From: a bacterium
Lineage (GTDB): Bacteria > Bacteroidota > Bacteroidia > Bacteroidales > Bacteroidaceae
DNA: 57,935 bases
Assembly: GCA_004562975.1 (NCBI GenBank)
Contig: SFQP01000001.1
Span: 1 to 57,935, forward strand
Direction: 5' to 3'
The number at the start of each line of letters is the position of its first letter. The first letter of the stretch is position 1. Positions 18,454 through 26,387 of this stretch are shown in pieces. The translations under genes and the position numbers were made by a program. The notes below the pieces were generated by a model. That model made no database searches. It was not told the DNA's origin and saw nothing but the letters and a program-made list of their open reading frames with translations.

Positions 18454-18915
18454 TCAGTCTTGTTGGTTGTTCGTGCCGTTCATCATGGACTCCAGTGCAT
18501 CACCCAGTGCGTCACCCCCGTTTTGCAGGGCCTCAGCAGCCTTTCGGCTCCATATCTCTATCGTGTTGTCCATACCGATAAATCGCACTTCGTTCTGTAT
18601 GTCGGCTTCGTCCATATACCTGCGGGGCAGGAGGATGCGTCCGCCGCTGTCGGGCGTGATAACCTCGGCACCTGCCACAAATCTGCGCAGGGCTTCCCGT
18701 CCCCTACGGTCAAACAGGTTGGTGCGGGCTGCGATGGCATCCACCTGGGCATTCCAGATGTCAAGCGGGAAAAGCACCAGGCAACGCTGGAATACATCCC
18801 GCCGCAGGATGAGCTTCTCCACTTGCTCCTGCTGCAGAATTTTCCGGAACGTGCTGGGCACAAATACGCGCCCTTTTTCGTCCACCTTGGCGTCAATGTT
18901 GCCTATAAATCTCAT
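18454..18915 (-). CDS. mraZ: Transcriptional regulator MraZ
   Basis: AbrB-like DNA-binding protein, first gene and likely autoregulator of the dcw cluster. It has the duplicated MraZ fold: DAKVDEKGRVFVPSTFRKIL (residues 8-27) and a second half with ITPDSGGRILLPRRYMDEAD (about 87-106); both halves carry the DxxGR(v/i)xxP pattern. Length 153 is normal. Direct TGGGG repeats upstream of the start on this strand resemble MraZ-binding sites known from E. coli. Confidence 0.96.
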   Translation of the reverse strand: MRFIGNIDAKVDEKGRVFVPSTFRKILQQEQVEKLILRRDVFQRCLVLFPLDIWNAQVDAIAARTNLFDRRGREALRRFVAGAEVITPDSGGRILLPRRYMDEADIQNEVRFIGMDNTIEIWSRKAAEALQNGGDALGDALESMMNGTNNQQD

Positions 18916-18944
18916 GCTTAACCACTTATATTTAAATTATGGGG

Positions 18945-18987
18945 CAAAGATACAAAATTCCCCACAATTCCCCACCATCTTTCCCCA
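18945..18987 (-). promoter_or_regulatory. mraZ promoter with candidate MraZ operator
   Basis: The minus strand carries TATCTTTG (18945-18952), a full match to the -7 consensus, 30 bases upstream of mraZ. Just upstream are three TGGGG boxes at 18960-18964, 18970-18974 and 18983-18987, at 10- and 13-base steps. E. coli MraZ binds TGGGN repeats at 10-base steps. The boxes cover the spacer and the -33 region, where no TTTG is seen, so bound MraZ would occlude polymerase. Confidence 0.6.
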
Positions 18988-19252
18988 TCTTTTTTTTCTC
19001 TCATTTCCACAAATTGTTTCCCGAACAGCGTGAAACCATCCGTCCTGTTCCCTGAAACATCCGATGGAATGAGGAAAAACGGCATTTTCTCCTATAAAGT
19101 TTTCTGTTGATAATTTTTTGTCTCTCTCCTCCTCTTTCCCCTCAATTTTGGTGGGGAATAGCCATTATGCGGTTTTGCCGTGTGTGTCCTGTAGATAACT
19201 TCGGTCTGTACCCTAGTAGACTTTGTTCATGATGCAATTCCTTTTCTCTTAT

Positions 19253-19272
19253 CGTTCAGCCTAGGCTGAACG
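19253..19272. repeat. Perfect 20-base palindrome
   Basis: CGTTCAGCCTAGGCTGAACG is identical to its reverse complement. Its right half plus GT recurs in the hairpin at 19312-19345. No T run follows on either strand, so it is not a standard terminator. Confidence 0.8.
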
Positions 19273-19311
19273 GTCTTAGAAGTTAACTTCGATGCGGATT
19301 TATGTTATCTC

Positions 19312-19345
19312 CCCTCACCGTTCGGCCAAGGCTGAACGGTGGGGG
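19312..19345. repeat. Strong hairpin downstream of the phosphoesterase gene
   Basis: Arms of 16 bases (19312-19327 with 19330-19345) pair with two G-U wobbles around a 2-base centre. It is 16 bases beyond the stop of the minus-strand phosphoesterase gene, so it could stabilise or end that transcript, although no T run follows. It shares GGCTGAACGGT with the palindrome at 19253. Confidence 0.7.
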
Positions 19346-19361
19346 AAGACAGTCTTTGCCA

Positions 19362-20342
19362 TTATTCAAATAGTATCTCGTGGGCAGCGCCTTCATATCC
19401 TGCACCCACAGTATATTGTATGGCTGTGGGTGAGAACTGTTCCTCGTAGAAGCTGTGGCAGTGTCCTGCAAGGATGGCTTTCAGCAAAGGCTGCTTCTTC
19501 AGCCATTGGATGAATTCAAGTGTGAGCGCATCTGCCTTTTGCTGTACGGAGCGGTTTCGCCATTGTTCGTCTGCAGGCAGGGAGTCGTCTGGCTGGAAGG
19601 TCCGGGTGATTGCTTCGGGTACGCCTGTCATGTAGGCGGCCATTCCATTGTTTTCCTTCAGGTTTGCCTGGCAGTGCTTTTCGGTGTAGAAGGGGACATG
19701 GCAGATAAGCACGATGGGCAGCCCTTTCTTCACCTGTTTTTTCATCCAGCTAAACTGTGCTGCTGTGACATTGTAGTAAACATCGTCCAGCGCAATGAAG
19801 TTTACGCCATGAATCACCAGAGACGACATTTTCAGGTTGTTCGGATAGGCTTTTTGCACACGTTCATAGCTTTGTGCCTTATAGGCCTCGTCCTCACGCG
19901 CTTCTCCCACATATTGCGAGAATTCATGGTTGCCAGCCGATACTAGGCTTTTTACTGTTTGCAATTGCTCTGCCACATAGTCCAGGTTTGCCTCGCTGAC
20001 AAAATCTATGATATCTCCCGAATGAAGGAACAGAAGGTCTTTTTCCCGGGCGTAACGGATGGCTGCCGAGAAATAGGCCTCTGCCTGTACGAAATGCGGA
20101 CTACGGCTGGCCGACAGCTTCAGTTTCCTTTCGTCTTCGCGTGCGTCCACCCGGGTCAGGTGGGAATCGGCAATGTGCAGGGCGGAGAACGGTGATTCAG
20201 CACCCACTTTGATGCGAAGTTTTTTCACTTCATTCAGGTAAGGGTCCTTGTTGCCCTCGGTCTCAGCATACAGGCCGGCAGCCTGTATGGCCATGCTGGC
20301 GAGCAGTAGCACCATCGTGCCTATCCATTGTTTTTTGTTCAT
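19362..20342 (-). CDS. Secreted calcineurin-like metallophosphoesterase
   Basis: Exported phosphoesterase of unknown substrate. A signal peptide covers residues 1-26 (WIGTMVLLLASMAIQAAGLYA). The two-metal site is complete: D59-x-H61 in ADSH, GDIID (110-113), GNHE (137-140), then CHVPFY near 214 and GHCHS near 300. After the last motif the chain ends with AIQYTVGAGYEGAAHEILF, the usual closing strands of this fold. It stands alone between mraZ and the cyclophilin gene, both of which have their own promoters. The family includes purple acid phosphatase-like and nucleotidase enzymes, and I cannot choose between them. Confidence 0.88.
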   Translation of the reverse strand: MNKKQWIGTMVLLLASMAIQAAGLYAETEGNKDPYLNEVKKLRIKVGAESPFSALHIADSHLTRVDAREDERKLKLSASRSPHFVQAEAYFSAAIRYAREKDLLFLHSGDIIDFVSEANLDYVAEQLQTVKSLVSAGNHEFSQYVGEAREDEAYKAQSYERVQKAYPNNLKMSSLVIHGVNFIALDDVYYNVTAAQFSWMKKQVKKGLPIVLICHVPFYTEKHCQANLKENNGMAAYMTGVPEAITRTFQPDDSLPADEQWRNRSVQQKADALTLEFIQWLKKQPLLKAILAGHCHSFYEEQFSPTAIQYTVGAGYEGAAHEILFE

Positions 20343-20382
20343 TTTGTAAGGTATGAAGAATCCTTTTTTGTTTGTCCAACTG

Positions 20383-20413
20383 CAAAATTACAAATAAAAG
20401 GCCACATGCCAAA
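20383..20413 (-). promoter_or_regulatory. Promoter of the phosphoesterase gene
   Basis: Minus-strand TTTG (20410-20413), a 19-base spacer and TAATTTTG (20383-20390) match the Bacteroidota promoter. The 5' leader would be about 35 bases. Confidence 0.7.
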
Positions 20414-20600
20414 ATGATATGTAGGGAATCTTATCCCAGTTCAGCATTTGCGTGGAAAAACTCTCACGGTCCGGGTGTTCCGCATCCTTGCTCACGTCCT
20501 TGGTGTCTGGTGGTGTGGCGGACATGTAATCATGGAGATAAAACAAAGGCGGTGTTGAAAGAAAAACACGAAAATATTTCTGTCATTGCATTTTTTTTAT

Positions 20601-20608
20601 TAAGTTTG
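20601..20608 (+). promoter_or_regulatory. -7 element before the cyclophilin gene
   Basis: TAAGTTTG matches the -7 consensus. The predicted start of transcription near 20615 leaves almost no leader for the upstream GTG at 20620 and so favours the ATG at 20650. No clear -33 element. Confidence 0.5.
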
Positions 20609-20649
20609 CATGAAATTATGTGAAATTGACCGGATATAATGCCTCAAAT

Positions 20650-21348
20650 ATGCGTACATTAACCCTTTTGACAATGGCCTTGTGGATGTTGTGTGCCCCA
20701 CTTACGTCTGTGGCTAAGGACCGACGTTCGATAGTGCGTCTGGAGACCAGTATGGGAGTGATAAGGATAGCCCTCTATGACGACACCCCCATCCATCGCG
20801 ACAATTTTCTGCGCCTCGTATCGGAGGGGTTCTATGACGGCTTGCTGTTCCACCGCGTGATAAAGGACTTCATGATACAGACGGGCGACCCCAATTCCAA
20901 GAATGCCCCGCGCGACTCGGTGCTGGGCGACGGTGATGTCAATTATGTGGTTCCGCCTGAGATATGCCTGCCCTATATCTTCCACCGCCGCGGCGCTGTG
21001 GCGGCAGCCCGACTGCCTGATGATGTAAACCCCGACCAGTATAGCAGTGGTTGTCAGTTCTATATCGTTTGGGGCAAGCGTTTTGCTCCGGCGCCTCTGT
21101 CCAAGATGCAGGCCTCATTGGCCGAAAAAGGCGTGGAGATGACGCGTAGCATGGCAGATGTGTATGAGGTGGAGGGCGGTACACCCCATCTGGATGGAGG
21201 CTATACGGTTTTTGGCGAAGTGATCAAGGGAATGGATGTGGTGGATTGCATCCAGAAGGTGGCCACCAATGAGCGTGATCGTCCCGTCGAGGATGTGGTT
21301 ATCCTCCATGCCAAGGTGGAACAGCGGAGCAAGGCCGCCCGTAAATGA
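20650..21348 (+). CDS. Exported cyclophilin-type peptidyl-prolyl cis-trans isomerase
   Basis: Folding catalyst for proline-containing substrates, probably periplasmic. I start at ATG 20650, which gives a clean signal peptide (RTLTLLTMALWMLCAPLTSVA); a GTG at 20620 would add ten residues in front of it. The cyclophilin core follows: TSMGVIRIALYDDTP, NFLRLVSEGFYDGLLFHRVIKDFMIQTGDPN with catalytic Arg in FHRV, GCQFYIVWG, and DGGYTVFGEVIKGMDVVD. An insertion of about 30 residues (ALSKMQASLAEKG-like region and EVEGGTPHL) is common in Bacteroidota homologues. The HTH regulator gene follows after 52 bases in the same direction. Confidence 0.92.
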   Translation: MRTLTLLTMALWMLCAPLTSVAKDRRSIVRLETSMGVIRIALYDDTPIHRDNFLRLVSEGFYDGLLFHRVIKDFMIQTGDPNSKNAPRDSVLGDGDVNYVVPPEICLPYIFHRRGAVAAARLPDDVNPDQYSSGCQFYIVWGKRFAPAPLSKMQASLAEKGVEMTRSMADVYEVEGGTPHLDGGYTVFGEVIKGMDVVDCIQKVATNERDRPVEDVVILHAKVEQRSKAARK

Positions 21349-21400
21349 GTGTGTGTTATTGTTAACCGAATAAACAATATTATATTATAATAAAGGAAGG

Positions 21401-22543
21401 ATGAAGGACTTTGTGCTGCTCACACTGGCTTGTGCCGCCACGGTTCACTTTGTGGTTGCGTGCGTGATGTCGCTCTATGCCCGCCACAAGATACAGTATC
21501 TGTGTCTGGCATGGGTGAACGGCATCTTCTTTGCCTTTCTGATGCTGGCTGCCTTCTATTCAGGCAAGATTGCTGCGGGCGCACCTGGTGCGCTCCATCC
21601 TGTGATGTTGCTGTCGCTGGTGGTGACCTGCTTCCTTCAGAGCATCTTTCCGCTGAGCATCCCCATGCCGGGCTACCTGCAATGGGGCCGTATGTGGCGC
21701 TATGCCTTGCCTGCCATTGTACTGATAGTGGTGTACATCCCCATCCTGCTCTATATGGGTCCGTCACTTCCCGTGTTGTCGGGGATGGACGAGGTGGGGC
21801 ACCTGCTGCTGACGAGCGATATGGTCTTGCGGCTGGCATCGCTGGGCCTGAGTATCTATTACATCATCAATATCTTCCGCCTGCCCCATCATCTGGCCAA
21901 GAGTGCCGATGTGCCCCGCTACCTGATGGGCTATTGCTCGGCCATGGGCGTCACGGTGCTGTTTTATGTATCCGTGTCGGTGTGGTACACCCCTGTGGGC
22001 TTGATGGCTTACATCATGATGTTCACCGTAGTGAACCTTTATCTGGCATTCCGCACGTTGGAAACCATGGCCATGGGGCTGCCCAAGCCGGTAATTGAGC
22101 TGGAGGAACCCTTGCCCAGTGCGATTGCGGAACAGGAACCGATAGTGGAGGAGGACTTCAATCAGGCCAATGTGCAGCGTTTTGTCCGCATCACCCATTG
22201 GATGCAGAACCATCGCAAGGAATGGATGGACAATACCTTTGGGCGCGACCGCTTGTGTGAGGAATTGGGATACAACCGTCACCTGGTGCTGCAGTGCATT
22301 CGCAGCCAGGGCTTCAACAATGTGCATGACTATATCAACAGCTACCGTATTGAGGCGCTGAAACAGATGGTGCAGAGCGGACAGATTCAGACGGTAAACG
22401 ATTGCATCCTGGTGGGCTTTGGTACCCCTAAGACAGCCCGGTGCTGTTTTGAACGCAGTGAGGATATGACGTTGGATGATTTTTTGGCCCAGAATGTGAA
22501 AAAAGAAGTGGAAAAAAACCAAAAGGAAGGAGGAGAAACATAA
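21401..22543 (+). CDS. Multi-span membrane protein with C-terminal AraC-like HTH domain
   Basis: Probably a membrane-bound transcription regulator. Residues 1-215 hold about seven hydrophobic segments (for example FVLLTLACAATVHFVVACVM, ALPAIVLIVVYIPILLYMG, PRYLMGYCSAMGVTVLFYVS). After an acidic linker (about 225-255, ELEEPLPSAIAEQEP) comes a helical AraC-type region: RITHWMQNHRKEWMD, DRLCEELGYNRHLVLQCIRS and FNNVHDYINSYRIEALKQM, the last being the typical second HTH entry helix. The tail is charged (KKEVEKNQKEGGE). This layout is seen in Bacteroidota; ligand and targets are unknown. It could be transcribed with the cyclophilin gene 52 bases upstream. Confidence 0.8.
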   Translation: MKDFVLLTLACAATVHFVVACVMSLYARHKIQYLCLAWVNGIFFAFLMLAAFYSGKIAAGAPGALHPVMLLSLVVTCFLQSIFPLSIPMPGYLQWGRMWRYALPAIVLIVVYIPILLYMGPSLPVLSGMDEVGHLLLTSDMVLRLASLGLSIYYIINIFRLPHHLAKSADVPRYLMGYCSAMGVTVLFYVSVSVWYTPVGLMAYIMMFTVVNLYLAFRTLETMAMGLPKPVIELEEPLPSAIAEQEPIVEEDFNQANVQRFVRITHWMQNHRKEWMDNTFGRDRLCEELGYNRHLVLQCIRSQGFNNVHDYINSYRIEALKQMVQSGQIQTVNDCILVGFGTPKTARCCFERSEDMTLDDFLAQNVKKEVEKNQKEGGET

Positions 22544-22578
22544 AATAAACCGTTTTTGGGTGAAATTTTACGAATATT

Positions 22579-22610
22579 TTTGGCTGTTTAGGGAATGTTT
22601 TGTATTTTTG
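22579..22610 (+). promoter_or_regulatory. Promoter of the small exported protein gene
   Basis: TTTG (22579-22582), a 20-base spacer and TATTTTTG (22603-22610) match the Bacteroidota promoter closely. The leader before ATG 22632 is about 15 bases. Confidence 0.75.
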
Positions 22611-22631
22611 CATCGTTTAAAGGTGGAAAAG

Positions 22632-23006
22632 ATGAAAATTGATGCAAGGAAATGGATGGGTGCGTGTCTGATGGCTGCCTGCCTGACGGCCACTGCGGGT
22701 GTGCTCAGTGCCACCCGTGCGGTGCATCATGTGCTGGGCAATACTTCCACCGATACCGTTTCGGTGCGCAACCGTGTGGGGGAGATGGGAGTGCGTCACA
22801 GAATGAGCACGAGCCTCTATCCTGTCCAGATGCAGGTGATGCGTGGAATGGTGCGTATCCAGAGCGAGCATTCCCAGATTCTTCCCATCTATCGGCAGAA
22901 CGGTTCGTTCTACATGGTAATGCGCCTTAATAAGGGCGTGAACTGGCTCAACGGCCTTCCCAGAGGCCGATATTTCATAAATAATAGGCCGATAGCTATC
23001 AACTAG
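22632..23006 (+). CDS. Small exported protein of unknown function with a sorting-domain-like end
   Basis: I do not recognise a named family. The 124 residues start with a signal peptide (KWMGACLMAACLTATAGVLSA, about 6-27). The middle is polar. The C-terminus reads NGSFYMVMRLNKGVNWL then GLPRGRYFINNRPIAIN, which resembles the last strand of type IX secretion sorting domains (pattern L-x-x-G-x-Y-x-x-N). The start at ATG 22632 is set by the promoter just upstream; an in-frame ATG at 22560 lies before that promoter. It has its own promoter, and so does the next gene. Confidence 0.7.
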   Translation: MKIDARKWMGACLMAACLTATAGVLSATRAVHHVLGNTSTDTVSVRNRVGEMGVRHRMSTSLYPVQMQVMRGMVRIQSEHSQILPIYRQNGSFYMVMRLNKGVNWLNGLPRGRYFINNRPIAIN

Positions 23007-23027
23007 TGTAAATTTTGCCTTCAGGAG

Positions 23028-23058
23028 TTGAAATATTGGAAAACTTGTAGTAAATTTG
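23028..23058 (+). promoter_or_regulatory. Promoter of the acyltransferase gene pair
   Basis: TTG (23028-23030), a 20-base spacer and TAAATTTG (23051-23058) fit the Bacteroidota promoter. The leader to ATG 23082 is about 18 bases. Confidence 0.65.
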
Positions 23059-23081
23059 CATACTACAAGTGATAAAAATTG

Positions 23082-23933
23082 ATGTTAGAGACAGAACAAC
23101 AAGCAAAATCCGCCGATGCGCGAGTAGTCAACACGATTGATATTGGTGCTATTGTGCGTGCACGTGCCAAGGACAAGGCACGCTTCATCCCGCGTTTTCT
23201 TATCAAGGGACTGGAGCGCCTGATACATCAGGACTTCATCAATGAATACCTGCGCCAGAACCGCGAGGGAGTGGATTTCTGCCGTGGAGTGGTGGAGTAT
23301 TTGCGTGTGGACGTGGAGGTGCAAGGGTTGGAGAACCTGCCCGAGGATGCCGAAACCAGGCGCTACACCTTTGTGAGCAACCATCCGCTGGGCGCGATAG
23401 ATGGTGTCACGCTGGGGTGGGTGATAGGGTCGCGCTTCGACGGACGGGTGAAGTATCTGGTGAATGACCTCCTGATGAATCTCCGCGGCCTGGCTCCCCT
23501 GTGCGTGCCTGTGAACAAGCTGGGTCGTCAGGGACACGACTTTACGCGTAGGGTAGACGAGGCTTTTGGCGGCAACTGCCATGTCATCATGTTCCCAGCC
23601 GGATTGTGCAGTCGTCGCCAACCTGACGGGTCCATCCGCGACCTGACATGGCACAAGGGTTTTCTCAAGAAAAGCATCCAGTTTGAGCGTGACATCGTGC
23701 CTGTCCATTTCATTGGTTACAACAGCCCGCGGTTCTACCGGGTGGCCAGCTGGTGCAAGAAACTGCATTTGCCCAATCTGGCCATGGCGCTCCTTCCCGA
23801 CGAGATGTACAGGAGTCAGGGCAAACGCTATATCGTGAAGTTTGGCAAGCCCATCCCCCATACCACGTTCGACCGCTCCCGTTCCTTGCAGCAATGGGCC
23901 CAGTGGGTGCAGGACAGGGTGTACGAACTGTGA
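23082..23933 (+). CDS. glsA: PlsC-like O-acyltransferase, probably of glycine/ornithine lipid synthesis
   Basis: Membrane-associated acyltransferase expected to add the second acyl chain to an N-acyl amino acid. The acyltransferase motif is NHPLGAIDG with H101 and D107, one residue wider than the classical HX4D box, and FPAGLCSRR (171-179) stands where PlsC has its EGTR-like substrate motif. It is followed 44 bases later by a GNAT-fold protein. In Bacteroides thetaiotaomicron an adjacent glsB/glsA pair makes glycine lipids, with GlsB adding the N-linked and GlsA the O-linked chain. The order here is reversed but the two proteins fit those roles. The start is ATG 23082. The substrate (glycine or ornithine) cannot be read from the sequence. 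Confidence 0.78.
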   Translation: MLETEQQAKSADARVVNTIDIGAIVRARAKDKARFIPRFLIKGLERLIHQDFINEYLRQNREGVDFCRGVVEYLRVDVEVQGLENLPEDAETRRYTFVSNHPLGAIDGVTLGWVIGSRFDGRVKYLVNDLLMNLRGLAPLCVPVNKLGRQGHDFTRRVDEAFGGNCHVIMFPAGLCSRRQPDGSIRDLTWHKGFLKKSIQFERDIVPVHFIGYNSPRFYRVASWCKKLHLPNLAMALLPDEMYRSQGKRYIVKFGKPIPHTTFDRSRSLQQWAQWVQDRVYEL

Positions 23934-23977
23934 TTTATGAATAGGAACAAAGAATGAACGAATAACAAGGTAGACAT

Positions 23978-24973
23978 ATGAAGGAAATCATCCCCAAGGT
24001 GCCTCGCGAACTGCTTCTCGAGGAACTCACCGAAGACAAGAAACTGAGGCGCACCAACAAGAGCGGCAATGACATATATATAGTGACATGGCAGGATTCG
24101 CCCAATGTGGTGAGGGAATTGGGAAGACTGCGTGAGATTGCCTTTAGGGCTGCGGGAGGAGGAACGGGCATGGAACTGGACCTCGACGAATTCGACACCA
24201 TGGAGCATCCCTACAAGCAGCTATTGGTGTGGGACCCTGAGGCACAGGAAATACTGGGAGGCTATCGCTATCTGCTGGGGCGCGATGTCAAGTTCGACGA
24301 GCAAGGGCAGCCCGTGCTGGCCACAAGCCATATGTTCCATTTTTCGGAGCGCTTCATCAAGGAGTACCTTCCCTATACCATAGAGCTGGGCCGCAGTTTC
24401 GTGACGCTGGAGTATCAGAGCAGCCGCATGGGAACCAAGGGACTTTTTGCACTGGACAACCTGTGGGACGGATTGGGGGCTCTCACAGTGGTGATGCCGG
24501 ATGTGCGTTATTTCTTTGGCAAGTTCACCATGTATCCCAGCTACGACCGCATGGCACGCGACATGATTCTGTTCTTCCTGCGCAAGCATTTCCATGATCC
24601 CGACGGACTGATTCTGCCCAAGCACCCCCTGAGCCTGTGGCACGACGAGCATATCTTCGAGACGCTCTTTGTGGAAGACGAGTTCAAGGCCGATTACCGC
24701 ATCCTCAACCGCGAGGTGCGCAAGTTGGGCTACAATATACCTCCGCTGGTGAATGCCTACATGGGTCTTTCACCCACGATGAGGCTTTTCGGGACGGCCA
24801 TTAATGATGGTTTTGGTGATGTGGAGGAGACCGGAATCCTGATAGCCATTGATGAGATTCTGGCCGAGAAGCGCATCCGCCATATCGACACCTTTGCCGC
24901 CAGCCATCCTGAGGAGGTGAAGCTCACAAGTGGTGCCAATAAAATTATCTTCAAACCAGGGTCGGGCGAATAA
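23978..24973 (+). CDS. glsB: GNAT-type N-acyltransferase, probably glycine/ornithine lipid synthesis
   Basis: 331-residue protein of the OlsB/GlsB group that uses acyl-ACP to N-acylate an amino acid. Recognisable stretches: VVRELGRLREIAFRAAGGGTGMELDLDEFD (split here as VVRELGRLREIAFRA and GTGMELDLDEFD), EILGGYRYLLGRD, and IELGRSFVTLEYQ, the usual acyltransferase core. The C-terminal half is an extension (YRILNREVRKLGYNIPPL, SPTMRLFGTAINDGFGD) found in Bacteroidota homologues. It follows the PlsC-like gene by 44 bases and precedes dgt by 15, so all three may share a transcript. Such lipids affect stress tolerance and gut colonisation in Bacteroides. Confidence 0.78.
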   Translation: MKEIIPKVPRELLLEELTEDKKLRRTNKSGNDIYIVTWQDSPNVVRELGRLREIAFRAAGGGTGMELDLDEFDTMEHPYKQLLVWDPEAQEILGGYRYLLGRDVKFDEQGQPVLATSHMFHFSERFIKEYLPYTIELGRSFVTLEYQSSRMGTKGLFALDNLWDGLGALTVVMPDVRYFFGKFTMYPSYDRMARDMILFFLRKHFHDPDGLILPKHPLSLWHDEHIFETLFVEDEFKADYRILNREVRKLGYNIPPLVNAYMGLSPTMRLFGTAINDGFGDVEETGILIAIDEILAEKRIRHIDTFAASHPEEVKLTSGANKIIFKPGSGE

Positions 24974-24988
24974 AAACACGAAAAAGCG

Positions 24989-26353
24989 ATGGCAAGGATG
25001 AGATGGGAACAACTGTTGTCGAGCAAGCGACTGGGCCAGGAGAACCAGCCGCACAGGAAGGATGACCGTACGGAATTCCAGCGCGACTATGACCGTATCA
25101 TCTTTTCAGCCCCTTTCCGCAGGTTGCAGAACAAGACACAGGTGTTTCCGCTGCCTGGCAGTATTTTTGTGCACAACAGGCTTACCCATAGCCTGGAGGT
25201 GAGTAGTGTGGGCCGAAGCCTGGGCAATGATGTGAGCCGGCTGTTGCTGCAACGCCATCCCGAACTGGCCGAGAGTTCCCATCTGAGCGAGTTGGGCACC
25301 ATCGTGAGTACAGCCTGTCTGGCACATGACCTTGGCAATCCTCCTTTCGGCCACAGTGGCGAGAAAGCCATCGGTACCTATTTCAGCGAGGGACACGGCC
25401 GTTTCCTGCAGACCTATGTGTGTGAAGAGACAGGTGACAGCCTGACCGATGCCCAATGGGACGACCTGATACATTTTGAGGGCAATGCCAATGCCTTCCG
25501 CCTGCTCACCCATCATTTCAAGGGACGTCGTGAGGGTGGCTTTGTAATGACCTATAGCACGCTGGCCAGCATCGTGAAATATCCCTTTTCATCGGATTTA
25601 GCAGGGGACAAGCGTAAATTCGGTTTTTTTCGCGAGGAGCAGGAATATTATACACGTATTGCTGATGAACTGGGGATTATCTGCCATTCTACCCCTGAAG
25701 GCTCTTTCAGCTATGCCCGATATCCGCTGGTCTATCTGGTGGAGGCTGCTGATGACATCTGTTACCAGATTATGGACATCGAGGATGCCCACAAACTGAA
25801 GATACTCACCACTCAGGAAACAAAACAACTACTGCTGGGATTCTTCCCCGACGACAAGAAAACCTATTTCCTGGAGCGAATGAGCAAGCTGGATGATGCC
25901 AACGAGCAGATTGTGTTCCTGCGCTCATGTGTCATCAACTGTCTGGAGAATGAGTGTGTCAATGTGTTTGTGGAACATGAAGAGGAAATCTTGTCGGGAA
26001 CCTTTGCTGGCACCCTCATCGGGCACATCGCTCCGCTTCCCCGCAACGCCTATCAGACCTGCGCCCATACAGCCGAAACGGAAATCTACCATTGCAAGGA
26101 AGTGGTGGATGTGGAAATAGCCGGTTTCAAGGTAATCACCGAGTTGGTGGACATGATGATTCATGCTGCGCTTCATTCCAACCAGGCATTCTCCCAACTG
26201 CTCATCAACCGTGTGAGTACCCAATACGACATCAAGGCCCCCACCCTGTACGGACGGGTGATGGCGGTGCTCGACTATATCTCGGGCATGACCGATGTGT
26301 ATGCGCTGGATGTCTACCGCAAGACCAACGGAATGTCGATACCTAGTCTTTAA
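24989..26353 (+). CDS. dgt: Deoxyguanosinetriphosphate triphosphohydrolase
   Basis: HD-domain enzyme hydrolysing dGTP to deoxyguanosine and triphosphate. Metal ligands are H67 in NRLTHSLEV and H113-D114 in CLAHDLGNPPFGHSGE, with the distal Asp in YLVEAADDICYQIMD. The N-terminal RTEFQRDYDRIIFSAPFRRL is characteristic of Dgt proteins. Length 454, slightly below E. coli Dgt (505). The next gene is dut, so two dNTP-pool sanitising enzymes are adjacent. Regulation is not evident; glsB ends 15 bases upstream. Confidence 0.94.
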   Translation: MARMRWEQLLSSKRLGQENQPHRKDDRTEFQRDYDRIIFSAPFRRLQNKTQVFPLPGSIFVHNRLTHSLEVSSVGRSLGNDVSRLLLQRHPELAESSHLSELGTIVSTACLAHDLGNPPFGHSGEKAIGTYFSEGHGRFLQTYVCEETGDSLTDAQWDDLIHFEGNANAFRLLTHHFKGRREGGFVMTYSTLASIVKYPFSSDLAGDKRKFGFFREEQEYYTRIADELGIICHSTPEGSFSYARYPLVYLVEAADDICYQIMDIEDAHKLKILTTQETKQLLLGFFPDDKKTYFLERMSKLDDANEQIVFLRSCVINCLENECVNVFVEHEEEILSGTFAGTLIGHIAPLPRNAYQTCAHTAETEIYHCKEVVDVEIAGFKVITELVDMMIHAALHSNQAFSQLLINRVSTQYDIKAPTLYGRVMAVLDYISGMTDVYALDVYRKTNGMSIPSL

Positions 26354-26387
26354 AGACCTATTATAAACAATGTAAACACATACCGAT

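Larger units (their letters stand above)
18988..19361. other. Gene-free region with two related hairpins
   Basis: Between the mraZ operator and the end of the phosphoesterase gene I see no credible reading frame. The left two thirds are pyrimidine-rich on the plus strand (runs such as tttttttctctc), and the right third holds two palindromes sharing the half-site GGCTGAACGGT, annotated separately. Confidence 0.7.
20343..20649. other. Divergent intergenic region
   Basis: About 300 bases between the phosphoesterase start and the cyclophilin start. It holds a promoter for each gene at its ends, listed separately. The middle (20420-20540) shows no reading frame, repeat or RNA that I can recognise. 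Confidence 0.6.
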
